Origin: Actinoplanes xinjiangensis
GTDB lineage: Bacteria > Actinomycetota > Actinomycetes > Mycobacteriales > Micromonosporaceae
Reading direction: 5' to 3'
NCBI RefSeq assembly: GCF_003148685.1
Contig: NZ_QGGR01000013.1
Location: 1 to 64,000 of the forward strand
Length of the DNA: 64,000 nucleotides
Positions 1 through 9,672 of this stretch are shown here, in pieces (position 1 is the first letter of the stretch; each line of letters opens with the position of its first letter). A program made the position numbers and the translations under genes. Under the pieces are notes generated by a model, which searched no databases, was not told the origin of the DNA, and saw only the letters and a program-made list of their open reading frames with translations.

Positions 1-322
1 AGACCCGCTTGCCACTCCGCGAGCACCGCCCCACCCAACATGACCAGTCAACGAGCGACCGCTGCTCAAGTCGCAACACCGGGTTGCAGTACTAGGCCGG
101 GCGTGGGCCGGTTCGGCAGGCTGTTCGGTCCGGGTCCTCGTAGCCGGCTGATCGCGCAGTTCACACCCGCTCAGGCCGACAGCCTCGCTCGACGGCCGGA
201 CATGACGGGGTGGCGGACTGAGAGCTCCGGCGGCGAGTAGCCGCCTGTGGAAGAGAGCGGCCGCGAAGTCTCGCGATGGTGTCCGAGGGTGCGGGCGCCG
301 ACGGGGTGGATGGGGAGCGTGG
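1..322. other. Left edge, no supported gene
   Basis: No convincing coding region is visible here. A 66-codon open frame at 40-240 has no family resemblance and no clear ribosome binding site. The window may begin just downstream of a gene that lies outside it. Confidence 0.4.
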
Positions 323-637
323 TTGGATGATGGAGTGACGATCACGGTGGGCGACGTGCCCGAGAAGGGCCGGTTCGAGGCGCGGGACGAAGCCGGTGAG
401 CTGGCAGGTGTGGTTACCTATCAGGTGACGGGGCCGATCATCGCCTACACCCACACCGAGGTCGATCCCCGGTTCGAGGGGCAGGGAGTCGAGTCGCTGC
501 TGGCCCGTACCGTCATGGACGACGCCCGAAGCCGCAACCGGACCGTCGTGCCGATGTGCCCGTTCCTGGCCGAGTGGCTGGAAAGGCACCACGACTACGA
601 CAAAATCGTCGCCCGCTCCACCCGCCGCATCAAGTAG
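323..637 (+). CDS. YjdJ-type GNAT N-acetyltransferase
   Basis: This 104-residue protein resembles the small single-domain acetyltransferases of the COG2388/YjdJ type, which transfer acetyl from acetyl-CoA to an unknown amine in the cytoplasm. The signature is a beta strand followed by DPRFEGQGVESLL, the acetyl-CoA pyrophosphate loop (usual form GQGIGSxL), and then the C-terminal block VVPMCPFLAEWLERH that marks this subfamily. The listed start is TTG at 323; GTG at 335 is a credible alternative that removes four residues. The gene stands alone and converges on the ABC operon downstream. The substrate cannot be predicted. Confidence 0.8.
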   Translation: MDDGVTITVGDVPEKGRFEARDEAGELAGVVTYQVTGPIIAYTHTEVDPRFEGQGVESLLARTVMDDARSRNRTVVPMCPFLAEWLERHHDYDKIVARSTRRIK

Positions 638-826
638 AGCGACACCTCCGCCGCCTTACGGCTCACGGGGTGGGGATTGGTGAGCGTTTCGGTTCGCCGA
701 GCGCAGCCTCCGCCAGTTGGGTAGCCGACCGGAGCGGTGATGCTGCCGATGGGGTGGGGACTGGCGGGGCTTACCGCCGGCCGGCGGGCCGTTGGGTCGC
801 GTGCGGCGGAGTCGGTGCGGTGTGGG

Positions 827-3436
827 TCAGGTGGGGCCGCCGACCCGTAGGACCTCGGCCAGCCGCAAGCGGCGGCGCAGCGCCGCCTCGACGCGGACCA
901 GCAGCGGCACCGCGCTCAGGAACAGTGCCACCACCGCGGCGAGGACCGCCCACGGCAGGACGGTGGCCGGATCGGTGACCTGACCGGTCAGCACCCGCAA
1001 CCCGAGCGGCCCGGTCGTCATCGCCGCCACCAGCGCGCCCAGGAGCGGCCCCCCGACGGCCGCGACCGTCGCTACCGGCAGGAGTTCGCCGGCGGCGATC
1101 AGGCGGCCCTGGCGTGGTGTCAGGCCGAGCGTCCGCAGCCGGCTCACCGTCAGCCAGCGGCCCGGAGCGCCGGCCGCCGCGGTCAGTGCGAAGCCGAGCA
1201 GGCCCGTCAGCAGCAGGAATGCCGCGGCGGCCCAGGTCAGCCGGAGCAGTCCGGCGACCAGTGGTGCGGCCCGCCGGGACCGGGCCACCTCGGTACGGGA
1301 GACCACGGTCAGGCCGTCGGTGGCCTGTGTGGCGCCGGGCCCGGTCACCCAGATGGTGTTCGGCGGGGCCGGCAGCCCGGCCGTCACGTCGACGATCACC
1401 ACCTCGGTGGCACCGCCGACCGCCGGTGCCGCACCGGACGCGGTCAGCCGTACCGCCGGTTTGCCCGGTTGGAGAATGTCCACGATGGAGCCTTCGTGCA
1501 GGGCGTCGCCCGCGGAACGGACCAGCGCCTGCGCGCCGGTGAGCGCCGTTCCGGTGAGGGCGCGGCTGTCGACGATCACCAGCCGGGCCGGCACGAGTCG
1601 GCCGTCCGCGACGATCTGCGCGCTGTCGGTGACGTGCCCGGTGACGACCCCGGTCACGCCGGGGGCGGCCGCGATCCGGCGGGCCGTCTCGTCGGTCGTC
1701 GCGGCGGCGTCGTCGGTGAGGTCGGCGCGGACGTCCGCGCCGACGGTCTCCTGCGCCCCGCCGGCCAGCCCATGATCCACGGTCGCTGCCGTGACCAGCG
1801 CGAACGATGCCAGCGCCGTCGATGTGACCAGGGCGGCGACGGGCAGTGCGCGCCCGGATGTGGCCGACGCCTGCGCCGTACCGAACACCGCCAGCGGCCG
1901 CCGGGACCGCAGCGACCACCGCAGCGCGAGGTGGGTGACCGGCGGCAGCAGGCGGACCAGCAGGACGGCTCCGGCGATCACGGCGAGCGTGGGTGCGAGC
2001 ACCGGCAGACCGGATCCGAGCCCACGCTGGTGGAGCGCGACGATGGCGGCGGCCGCGGCCACGAGGACGGCGATCTCCGCGGCGGCCCGGCGCAGCGCGC
2101 CGGTGTGCCGCGCCCACCGGCGGGCGGACCGGTTGGCGGGTGTCTTGCGGTCTCTGGTGGCCGAGGCGGCGTGCAGGATTCCGTACGCCGGAACGGCCGC
2201 GACCGCCGTGACCAGGACCGGCGCCACCCACAGCCAGGCGACGCCGCCCGTGACCAGCAATGCCGCGGCACACCCGGCTCCGGCGGCGGCGAGCGCGACG
2301 AGTGCCGACTCGGCCAGTAGTTCCGCGCCGAGGGCGGTGAGTGCGGCGCCCCGCTGCCGGGCCAGGATCAGGGCCGGTGACCGGCGCCGGACGAGCAGGT
2401 CGGCGGCGAGCAGCAGCACCAGCACGGCCCCGGCGAGGATCGCGGCGAGCAGCACCGACGCGTGCACCTCCGCCGTCTCGACCTGGGCGGTGACCTCGTC
2501 GAGGACCGAGTCGAGGCCGGTTCGCCAGGTCGTCGTCGTGTCGACGGCGTTCGACGACGCGGAGCGGGCCTGGAGACTGACGACGGTGGCGTTGACGGTC
2601 CGAGCCGCCGACCAGGTCAGCACCGTGGTGTCGGGGGAGAACACGACCGTGCGCTCCAACTCGTCCGGCCCGAACGCGAGCCGGGCGTCGGGCAGCGAGC
2701 CGGCGGTCAGCAGGCCACCGAACCGGGTCGTGCCGGCACCGTCGGCGTCGGCGGCCGGGTTCAGCAGCCACGGCGCCTCGGCCCACACCGGGTCGGCCGG
2801 ATCGACGGGCCGGAAAATGCCACTGACCTGTACGTTCTTGGTGTTCCCACGTTCGTCGGCGACTTTCAGGAGCGCGCCCGCCCGTACCCCGAAAAGGTCT
2901 GCCGCCGTTTCGGAGACGCCGACCTGGACCCGCCACGGTGGCGCATACCAGCCGACTTCGGCGGTGTCGTCGGCGGGCGCCGCCGGTGCCGTGCCGGCGG
3001 TCCAGGTGACCTGCGGGCCGTCGCCGGCGGCCAGGTACGCCATCCGGAAGGTCCGCAGCACGCTGCCGTCGGTGACCTTCAGGGTCGGGCTGATCACGGC
3101 GGCGACCGGTGGCCGCATCATCGCCTGCAGTTCGCTGCCGAGTTCGTCGAGGGCACGCAGGCGCAGGTCGTTGACGTCGTCGGCGAGCCGGGGCAGGCGG
3201 GCCCGGCCGTTGAGGGTGTCGTCGGGTTCCCACCGCGCGCTCACGGTGATCTTCGCGCTGTTGCCGGCCCGCTGGACGGCGTCGCGGACGGCCTCGTCGG
3301 CGGTCTTCTCCATCAGGCCGGGCACCGCGCCGGCGAGAAGGCTGACCAGCAGCACCACCAGCGCCGACAGCAGCAGCGGCCCGGCGTCGGCGCGGATCCG
3401 GCCGCGGATCGAGGCGCCGTGCAGTCCGGTCCTCAC
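827..3436 (-). CDS. FtsX-type ABC transporter permease (second permease)
   Basis: This 869-residue membrane protein is the last gene of a four-gene operon. It begins with a cytoplasmic basic stretch and a transmembrane helix (about residues 20-40), followed by a long extracytoplasmic domain. Groups of hydrophobic helices occur near residues 330-490 and again in the last 170 residues, the duplicated FtsX/MacB layout. It starts 49 nt after the stop of the first permease. With the two ATPases upstream it probably forms a MacB/LolCDE-like machine that acts on substrates in or outside the membrane rather than a classic importer. Substrate unknown; antibiotic or lipid export is an inference from the family. 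Confidence 0.82.
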   Translation of the reverse strand: MRTGLHGASIRGRIRADAGPLLLSALVVLLVSLLAGAVPGLMEKTADEAVRDAVQRAGNSAKITVSARWEPDDTLNGRARLPRLADDVNDLRLRALDELGSELQAMMRPPVAAVISPTLKVTDGSVLRTFRMAYLAAGDGPQVTWTAGTAPAAPADDTAEVGWYAPPWRVQVGVSETAADLFGVRAGALLKVADERGNTKNVQVSGIFRPVDPADPVWAEAPWLLNPAADADGAGTTRFGGLLTAGSLPDARLAFGPDELERTVVFSPDTTVLTWSAARTVNATVVSLQARSASSNAVDTTTTWRTGLDSVLDEVTAQVETAEVHASVLLAAILAGAVLVLLLAADLLVRRRSPALILARQRGAALTALGAELLAESALVALAAAGAGCAAALLVTGGVAWLWVAPVLVTAVAAVPAYGILHAASATRDRKTPANRSARRWARHTGALRRAAAEIAVLVAAAAAIVALHQRGLGSGLPVLAPTLAVIAGAVLLVRLLPPVTHLALRWSLRSRRPLAVFGTAQASATSGRALPVAALVTSTALASFALVTAATVDHGLAGGAQETVGADVRADLTDDAAATTDETARRIAAAPGVTGVVTGHVTDSAQIVADGRLVPARLVIVDSRALTGTALTGAQALVRSAGDALHEGSIVDILQPGKPAVRLTASGAAPAVGGATEVVIVDVTAGLPAPPNTIWVTGPGATQATDGLTVVSRTEVARSRRAAPLVAGLLRLTWAAAAFLLLTGLLGFALTAAAGAPGRWLTVSRLRTLGLTPRQGRLIAAGELLPVATVAAVGGPLLGALVAAMTTGPLGLRVLTGQVTDPATVLPWAVLAAVVALFLSAVPLLVRVEAALRRRLRLAEVLRVGGPT

Positions 3437-3485
3437 GGCGAGACCTCCGGTCGAGTGGCCGGCGGTCCCGGGTTCGGGAGAGCGG

Positions 3486-6482
3486 TCATGAGGCGACCCG
3501 CAGGTGGGCGGCGTCGGCGCGGCGGGACTGGATCACGACGACCGACGTGACGGCCAGTGCGGAGGCGGCCAGCAGGACCGCGAGCAGCGCCGATTCGGCG
3601 GGCCACGGCCACACCGGCGCGACGGTGGGCACCGGCACGGCGCCCGTCTCCGACCGCACCAGCAGGGGGCTGACCAGCCAGGTCGCGGCGGCGCCGACGA
3701 CTGTTCCGGCGAGCAGCATCGGTATCAGGACGATCGTGTGCTGGCCGAGCAGGGTGGTACGGATGTCGCCGCGGGTCATCCCGAGTCCCCGCAGTCGCGC
3801 CACCTCCACGGCCCGGGACTGCAGGTCGCACGTCACGTGCAGGATCAGGCCGGCCAGCAGCAGCAGGACCGCGGCCGGAACCAGCATGCGCAGCGAGCCG
3901 GGCAGGGCGGCCGGGACCGGTCCGGTGCTCAGGCGGGCTGCTTCGCCCGTACGCGTGCGGATGTCACCGAGATGGAGTCCCGCCGCCGCGGAGGCGTCGC
4001 TGGCGCCGGTGACCCACCAGGCGTCGATCGGGAATTGGGCCTCACCGCGCACGAGCAGGGCCCGGGAGAGGGTGTCGAGGTCGGCGGAGATCGCGGCGGC
4101 GCCGGGTGCGGCCGGGACCGTCGTGGTGACCCGGTCGATCCGCACCGGCACCGACGCGAGCCCGACCAGGACGTCGAGTTCGTCTCCCGGCCCGACCGAC
4201 AGATGCGAGGCGAGCAGTTCCGAGACGGTGACCGGCACCGGGCCGGGGTCGGCGAACGCGGTCGCGACCAGCCGCCGGGCGGCGTCCGGTGGGCCGCCGA
4301 GCGCCACCTCCGCGGTCATCCGCAGCGCCGAACCGTGTGCGGTCGCGGTCGGTGCGGTGAGCCGGTTGGCCCAGGGCTCGGCGGACGTGGCGGTCCAACC
4401 CTCGCCGCCCGGTACCGACAGGTCCACGGTGACGGCGCTGGTCCGGATGCTGTCGTAGGCGAATTCGGGTGCGGTGACCGGCAGCATCACCGCGATCAGC
4501 CGCATGCCGTCGACCGGTGCGCAGTCCGGCAGCCGGTGTGGGCGCCCGTCGAGCCGGATCGTCGGTACGGTGCAGGTGGTCCGCAGGCCGCTGGTGTCCT
4601 CCAGGATGAGCAGCGGGGTCACCGACAGCGGGTCGGGGCCGGTCGCCCGCCCGGTGACGGTGAGCGCACTGCCCGCGGCGATCGGGATTCCGGGGGCGTC
4701 GCCGGGTCCGCGGGCCGCGACCAGCCTCGGCGGGTTGTCGCCGCCGCCGATCCACTGCCCGATCGCGACGCCGCGATCCGCTGCCGGGCGGGCCCGGCCG
4801 CCGGTGGCCCGGTCCACCTCGGCGCCCTGGCCGGCGAACGCGGGCGCGCCGAGGGTGAGCACCATGTCGGCGCCGACCGCCATGTCCGCCTGGTCGTGCT
4901 GGGACCGGTGCCAGGTCGCGTCGAACGCCACCGCGAAGGTGGCCGCCGCACAGCCGAGGGTGACCAGAAGGCCAGCGGCCACCGCCCGGGGCCGTCGTGC
5001 CGCCTCGAACACCGCGAGGGGCAGGGCCAGCCCGTTCGCCCGGCTCGCCCACCGGTCGGCGGCCCGTAGGGCGACGGGTGCCAGACGCAGCGCGAGCACG
5101 CAGCCGGCGGCGAGCATCAGGGCGGGGACCAGCACCCGGATCGCGTCGACGCGGGCGTCGGCGCCGTCGGACCGGGCGGAGAACCAGGCACCGGCGGCCA
5201 GCGCGACCATGACCACGTCGGCGCCGGAACGGGCCAGCCCGGACCGGGCCGGTGTCGGGAGGAACAGCAGCGCGGCGCCGGCGGCGACGGCGAGCAGCTG
5301 GGGGCCGGTGACCGCCGGGTCGGCGGCGAGTCCGGCGTCCGCGAGCGGCGGCAGGCCGGTGAGGGCGGCGTGCGCCAGCGACGACAGTGGTGCCGCGACG
5401 GCCACCGCGAGCAGGGCGAGCAGCGTCGCCTCGGTGGCGGCGAGCCCGGCCAGCTGGGGGCGGCTGGTCCCGGCGGCGGACAGCAGCGCGGTCTCGGCCG
5501 CCCGTACGTCCGCGGTCAGCCGTCCGGCCAGACGTAGGGCGGCTGCGGTGAGGACCGCGCCGAGCACCGCCACCGCGAGCACGGCCGACGCGGTGATCCG
5601 CTGCTGACGGGCGGTGGCGGCCAGCACCGCCGGCAGCCGTGACGCGATCCGTTCGATCTGCACCCGTTCGCCGAGCACCGCCGACAACCGTCCGTCGGCG
5701 GTGCGGACTCCCGCGCCGAGCCGGTCCAGGGTGGCCGGGCTCGGCGCGGAGAGGTCGGGCTGGGCCGTGATCTCCAGACGGCTCACCGCCGAGCCGCCGG
5801 CCAGCAGATCCCGGTAGTCCATCAGGAACGGCCCGAACGCCTCGGCCGTGCGCAGCGCGGACCCGTCCCGGTAGTCCGGCACGTAGCCGGCGCCGCCGAG
5901 GGTGTCCCGATCCCAGCCGCCGCCGGCCCGGGCGCGCACGACGCCGACGACCGTCAGGGTGACTCCGGGTGCCGGGTCGCGGACCAGTTCAGTGCCGAGG
6001 CGTACCCGTGTGCCGGGTTTCGCGCCCAGTGCCCGCGCGGTCCGTTCGAGCAGCACCGCCTCGCCCGCGCCGGGGCGCGGCCATCGTCCGCTGATCAGAC
6101 TGGCGCGGTCGGTCAGATCTTCGACCCCGGAGAGGTACGCCAGCCCCGGCGCCCCGTCGGCACGGCCCGGAATCGGCCGCATCACCGTCGACATCCGCCC
6201 CGCCATCACACTGCCGAACGGCGTCACCGCCTCGCGCAGCACCGACCGGGTGTCGGCGTCCACCGACGCCACGTCGCCGCGCGCGATCGTCACGGTATAG
6301 GCGGTGACGCCGGTGTCGGCGGGGACGGCCCGGGACGCGGCGACCTCCAGTGCCCGGTCCGCGGTACGGGTGACCAGTAGGGCGCACACGCCGAGCAGGG
6401 TGGCCCCGATGGTGACGACGGTGAGCACCGCGGCCAGCAGCGGCCACTGCGCGCGGGCCCGCCGCAGGATGAGGGTCCGCAC
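3486..6482 (-). CDS. FtsX-type ABC transporter permease (first permease)
   Basis: This 998-residue permease starts with GTG at 6482, two bases after the stop codon of the upstream ATPase gene, so translation is probably coupled. An N-terminal helix (about 15-40) is followed by a large extracytoplasmic region rich in beta structure, a cluster of hydrophobic helices in the middle, a second extracytoplasmic domain and three C-terminal helices. This is the duplicated FtsX arrangement common in actinobacterial exporters. It differs clearly from the 869-residue partner, so the working transporter is probably a heterodimer of two unequal permeases. The substrate is unknown. Confidence 0.82.
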   Translation of the reverse strand: MRTLILRRARAQWPLLAAVLTVVTIGATLLGVCALLVTRTADRALEVAASRAVPADTGVTAYTVTIARGDVASVDADTRSVLREAVTPFGSVMAGRMSTVMRPIPGRADGAPGLAYLSGVEDLTDRASLISGRWPRPGAGEAVLLERTARALGAKPGTRVRLGTELVRDPAPGVTLTVVGVVRARAGGGWDRDTLGGAGYVPDYRDGSALRTAEAFGPFLMDYRDLLAGGSAVSRLEITAQPDLSAPSPATLDRLGAGVRTADGRLSAVLGERVQIERIASRLPAVLAATARQQRITASAVLAVAVLGAVLTAAALRLAGRLTADVRAAETALLSAAGTSRPQLAGLAATEATLLALLAVAVAAPLSSLAHAALTGLPPLADAGLAADPAVTGPQLLAVAAGAALLFLPTPARSGLARSGADVVMVALAAGAWFSARSDGADARVDAIRVLVPALMLAAGCVLALRLAPVALRAADRWASRANGLALPLAVFEAARRPRAVAAGLLVTLGCAAATFAVAFDATWHRSQHDQADMAVGADMVLTLGAPAFAGQGAEVDRATGGRARPAADRGVAIGQWIGGGDNPPRLVAARGPGDAPGIPIAAGSALTVTGRATGPDPLSVTPLLILEDTSGLRTTCTVPTIRLDGRPHRLPDCAPVDGMRLIAVMLPVTAPEFAYDSIRTSAVTVDLSVPGGEGWTATSAEPWANRLTAPTATAHGSALRMTAEVALGGPPDAARRLVATAFADPGPVPVTVSELLASHLSVGPGDELDVLVGLASVPVRIDRVTTTVPAAPGAAAISADLDTLSRALLVRGEAQFPIDAWWVTGASDASAAAGLHLGDIRTRTGEAARLSTGPVPAALPGSLRMLVPAAVLLLLAGLILHVTCDLQSRAVEVARLRGLGMTRGDIRTTLLGQHTIVLIPMLLAGTVVGAAATWLVSPLLVRSETGAVPVPTVAPVWPWPAESALLAVLLAASALAVTSVVVIQSRRADAAHLRVAS

Positions 6483-6484
6483 GG

Positions 6485-7159
6485 CTACGCGTCGACCTGT
6501 CCGTCGCTGATCCGGATCACCCGGTCGGCCAGCGCCATCATCACCGGGTCGTGCGTGGACACCAGGGCGGTGACACCCTCCGACTCGACGACGGCCCGCA
6601 GCAGCGCCATCACCGAGCGGCCGGTCTCGGCGTCGAGCTGGCCGGTCGGCTCGTCGGCGATCAGCAGCCGCGGCGACGCGGCGAGGGCCCGCGCGATCGC
6701 GACCCGCTGCTGCTGCCCGCCGGACATCTCGGAGGGCCGCTGGGCGGCGTGACCGGACAGGCCGACCAGTTCCAGCAGCAGCGCCACCCGCTGTTCACGG
6801 TCGGCGGCCGGGGTACGGGCCAGCCGCAGCGGCGCGCCCACGTTCTCGGCGGCCGACAGCACCGGGATCAGGCCGAACGTCTGGAACACGTACGACACCC
6901 TCTCGCGCCGCAGCCGGGACAGTCCGTCCTCGTCGAGCCCGGTGACCTCGTCGCCGTCGACGACGACCGTGCCCTCGTCCGGCCGGTCCAGCCCGCCGAC
7001 GACGTTGAGCAGTGTCGTCTTGCCGGACCCGGACCGTCCGACGAGCGCGACCATGCTGCCCGCCTCGACGTCGAAGGAGACGCCGCGCAGCGCGTGCACG
7101 GTGGCCGGGCCGCTGCCGAACCGCCGGTGCACGTCGCGCACCGACACCAGCGCGGTCAC
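6485..7159 (-). CDS. ABC transporter ATP-binding protein (LolD/MacB class)
   Basis: This 224-residue ATPase powers the adjacent FtsX-type permeases. Walker A is GRSGSGKT at residues 41-48, the signature is MSGGQQQR at about 145-152, and Walker B LLIADEPTGQLD follows at about 166-176, the form typical of LolD/MacB proteins. Its GTG start overlaps the TGA stop of the upstream ATPase gene (GTGA at 7159-7156), and its TAG stop lies two bases before the start of the first permease. The operon thus encodes two different ATPases that may form a heterodimer. Confidence 0.93.
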   Translation of the reverse strand: MTALVSVRDVHRRFGSGPATVHALRGVSFDVEAGSMVALVGRSGSGKTTLLNVVGGLDRPDEGTVVVDGDEVTGLDEDGLSRLRRERVSYVFQTFGLIPVLSAAENVGAPLRLARTPAADREQRVALLLELVGLSGHAAQRPSEMSGGQQQRVAIARALAASPRLLIADEPTGQLDAETGRSVMALLRAVVESEGVTALVSTHDPVMMALADRVIRISDGQVDA

Positions 7160-8064
7160 GACGGGTCCGGGTGGATCGTCACGTGGTCGGCCTCCAGCGC
7201 CAGCCGTACCCGCCGGGTCAGTTCCAGGGCCTCGCGGTACTCGCGGGGGATCTGCACCCGCCCGGCCCGGTCCATCACCGCGTACTCCTCAGCGATCACG
7301 TGCGTGTCCCCGTTCGACGACGTCTCGGTGCGCCGCAGCACCTCGCTGCTGGTCCGGCCGTCCCGGATCGCGACCGTGCGCTCCACCTGGCCGCTGACCT
7401 CCGGGTCGTGGGTGACGACCACGACGGTCACGCCGAACTCCCGGTTGACGTGCCGCAGCGCCTCGAACACCCCGGCCGACGTGGCGGTGTCCAGCTCGCC
7501 GGTCGGCTCGTCGGCGAACAGCACGCGGGGTTCGTTCGCCATGGCCACCGCGATCGCGACCCGCTGCTGCTGGCCGCCGGACATCTGGGCCGGCCGGCGG
7601 TCGGCGCAGTCGGTGACGTCGAGGGCCGCGAGCAACTCGTCGGCGCGGGCCCGGCGCTGCCCGGCCGGCCGGCGGGCGGCGACCATCGGCATCTCGATGA
7701 CTTCGCGGGAGGTGAGGTACGGAATCAGGTTCGCCGCCGTCTGCTGGCGGACGAACCCGACGGTGTGCCGCCGGTAGCGCACCCGGTCGCTGCGGGACAT
7801 GGTCAGCAGATCCGCCTCGCCGACCCGGGCCCGTCCGGCGGTCGGCGCGTCGATTCCGGCGAGGATGGACAGCAGCGTCGACTTGCCCGATCCGGAGGCG
7901 CCCACGACGGCGATCATCTCGCCGGCGCCGACCAGCAGATCCAATCCCTGCAGCGCCTGGACCTCGATCGATCCGGTCTGGTAGATGCGGACCAGGTTGT
8001 CGCAGACGATCAGCGCATCCCGCCCGAACTCCGCCGCCCGTGCGGGCGGTTGAGGCAACGACAT
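7156..8064 (-). CDS. ABC transporter ATPase with C-terminal AbrB-like domain
   Basis: This is the first gene of the exporter operon, 302 residues. Residues 1-235 are a normal ABC ATPase: Walker A GASGSGKST at 55-63, signature MSGGQQQR at 161-168 and Walker B VLFADEPTGELD at 181-192. The last 45 residues are extra. From about 260 they read as a looped-hinge fold of the SpoVT/AbrB type (VMDRAGRVQIPREY, then a second strand VRLALEADHV). Such domains normally dimerise and bind DNA, or serve as dimer clamps. The tail could dimerise the ATPase or let it sense or bind DNA; that role is inference. The start at 8064 gives the family N-terminus. Confidence 0.92.
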   Translation of the reverse strand: MSLPQPPARAAEFGRDALIVCDNLVRIYQTGSIEVQALQGLDLLVGAGEMIAVVGASGSGKSTLLSILAGIDAPTAGRARVGEADLLTMSRSDRVRYRRHTVGFVRQQTAANLIPYLTSREVIEMPMVAARRPAGQRRARADELLAALDVTDCADRRPAQMSGGQQQRVAIAVAMANEPRVLFADEPTGELDTATSAGVFEALRHVNREFGVTVVVVTHDPEVSGQVERTVAIRDGRTSSEVLRRTETSSNGDTHVIAEEYAVMDRAGRVQIPREYREALELTRRVRLALEADHVTIHPDPS

Positions 8065-8134
8065 GACGGAGTCCCCCGGCCTGCGCTCCGATAGATCATG
8101 GGCGTGCCTTTGTAGCGTCTCGGGACCTCCGCCG

Positions 8135-8665
8135 TCAACCGGCCAGGTCGCGGCGCATGCGCAGGCTGCGGATGTGGTCGTCCTCGCGGGACAGCGTGGC
8201 CCGGACCGTGTCCATCGGCTGGAAGCCGCGGGCCCGGTAGAAGCCGATCCCCCGGGAATCGCCGAGGAACACCGACACCCACATCTCGGTACCGCCGGCG
8301 TCGCGGATCTGCTCGGTCACCCGGTCCAGCAGCAGGGTACCGAGGCCGCGGCCCCGCTCGGCCGCCTCCAGGTAGATCAGCGACAGTTCGCCGGCCGTCG
8401 TGTCCGCCATGCCGCCGCCGGCCGCCCCGAGGATCCGGCCGTCCTCCTCGACGACCTGGTAGCCGAACCAGTCGGGCACCGCCGGGGCGATGTCCCGGGT
8501 GATCCTCTGCTCGCTGTAGAACTCGGCCACGCTGCGGCTGATGTACCCCTCGGGCAGCAGGTCGCGGTAGGCGTCCCGGTAGGCCGTGGAGCAGATCCGG
8601 GCGATGGCCGCCACGTCGTCGGCGGCGGCGGGACGGACGACGGCGGTGATTGATGATCCAGGCAC
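8135..8665 (-). CDS. GNAT family N-acetyltransferase
   Basis: This 176-residue cytoplasmic protein has the full GNAT core: an N-terminal VVRPAAADDVAAIARI strand-helix, a central strand before LIYLEAAERGRGLGTLLL (the acetyl-CoA loop, at about 115-130), and the C-terminal GIGFYRARGF block. It is monocistronic and reads away from the exporter operon promoter region by only about 70 nt. The acceptor substrate is not predictable; relatives act on antibiotics, amino acids or protein N-termini. A second start a few codons in is possible. Confidence 0.85.
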   Translation of the reverse strand: MPGSSITAVVRPAAADDVAAIARICSTAYRDAYRDLLPEGYISRSVAEFYSEQRITRDIAPAVPDWFGYQVVEEDGRILGAAGGGMADTTAGELSLIYLEAAERGRGLGTLLLDRVTEQIRDAGGTEMWVSVFLGDSRGIGFYRARGFQPMDTVRATLSREDDHIRSLRMRRDLAG

Positions 8666-8715
8666 GCCCGCAAGATTAATGGGCGTTCATGCGCAGCGGT
8701 CCCAGCCGTTCGCCG

Positions 8716-9561
8716 CTACTTCGGCCGGGCTCTCAGCATCGCCCACACCAACTTTCCGGTACGGGTCGGGAACGCCCCCCACGCCTCGGCGGCCGCGTCG
8801 ACGACGCGGAGGCCCAGCCCGCACTCGAACGGCGCGACCGCCGAGGGCACCAGGACCCGGGGCAGATCGGGACGGCGGTCCTGCACGGTCACCCGAAGCT
8901 GCGGATGCCGGTGGTACGGAGGCCGGCGCCGGGTCGGGAGCCGGGTGATGGTCAGGGTGATCGCGGTGCCGGCGTGCTGAACGGCGTTGGCGACCAGCTC
9001 GGAGGCGACCAGGACGGCGCGGGGATAGAGCTCGTGCAGATCCCACCGCCGGCAGGCGGTCCCGACGGCTTCGCGTGCCTCCGTGGCCGCTTGCAGGCGC
9101 GGCTGCAACGCGATGCAGATCTCGTCGGTCAGCGGCCGGCGGGCCGTCAGCACGGTGCGGGCCTGTCGCATGTCCGGGTGGATCGCCAGCTGGTGACGGG
9201 CGGCGAGCCGGCGCATGTGGACGGCGAGGGCGCTGTCGTCCGGCAGGCAGGCGGCCATCCGGACCGGTGGCCGCAACCGCCGTGCCTCGCGTGCCGTGGT
9301 GAACCACAGTGCGGCGCTCTGCGCGTGCGGGTCGTCGAGCCGGCCCAGGTCCAGCAGGATGCTCACCGGCTGTTCGTCGAGGCACTCGCTCAGCAGGGAC
9401 CGGGCCTGCGCCCACGTCGGATGGTCCCATCGTCCGGTGACGGCGACCTCGACGAGCTGCGCGTCGGGGTCGATGATCGCGATGGCGCTGCGGGAGGGAC
9501 CCGCATCGCCCTCAGGCGGTCGAGCGGTGTGGTGGGGCATAAGAGTCGTATTGCTTCGCAT
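8716..9561 (-). CDS. STAS-like plus RsbW-type ATPase regulator
   Basis: About 281 residues. The N-terminal half (about 20-110) resembles a STAS domain, with VAVTGRWDH and the LLDLGRLDDPHAQSAALWF block similar to anti-sigma-factor antagonists. The C-terminal half carries a HATPase/RsbW-type kinase fold: AVLVASELVANAVQHAGT is the N-box region and ECGLGLRVVDAAAEAWG the G-box region. Single-chain STAS plus ATPase proteins occur in actinomycete partner-switching circuits, where they influence sigma factors. No sigma factor gene is adjacent, so the partner is unknown. ATG at 9561 is chosen; GTG at 9570 and ATG at 9540 are alternatives. Confidence 0.75.
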   Translation of the reverse strand: MRSNTTLMPHHTARPPEGDAGPSRSAIAIIDPDAQLVEVAVTGRWDHPTWAQARSLLSECLDEQPVSILLDLGRLDDPHAQSAALWFTTAREARRLRPPVRMAACLPDDSALAVHMRRLAARHQLAIHPDMRQARTVLTARRPLTDEICIALQPRLQAATEAREAVGTACRRWDLHELYPRAVLVASELVANAVQHAGTAITLTITRLPTRRRPPYHRHPQLRVTVQDRRPDLPRVLVPSAVAPFECGLGLRVVDAAAEAWGAFPTRTGKLVWAMLRARPK

Positions 9562-9672
9562 ACCCGCCACTGAAACTGATGGTCTTGACAGAGCTTTCCC
9601 CGATTGCCGCTGCCTTGCATGCCGTTGCCTGATCGAATACGGCTGCCGACGGCCCGGGCGTCAGATCCAGGT

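Noticed and set aside
774..787. CCGCCGG palindrome as a terminator
   Set aside because: It has no loop and lies in very GC-rich sequence; chance is likely.
771..3233. 820-codon minus-strand open frame
   Set aside because: Shadow of the permease gene in another frame; Arg/Pro/Gly-rich composition and no family features.
1791..3491. 566-codon plus-strand open frame
   Set aside because: Antisense to the permease gene; Ser/Arg/Ala-rich composition typical of high-GC shadows.
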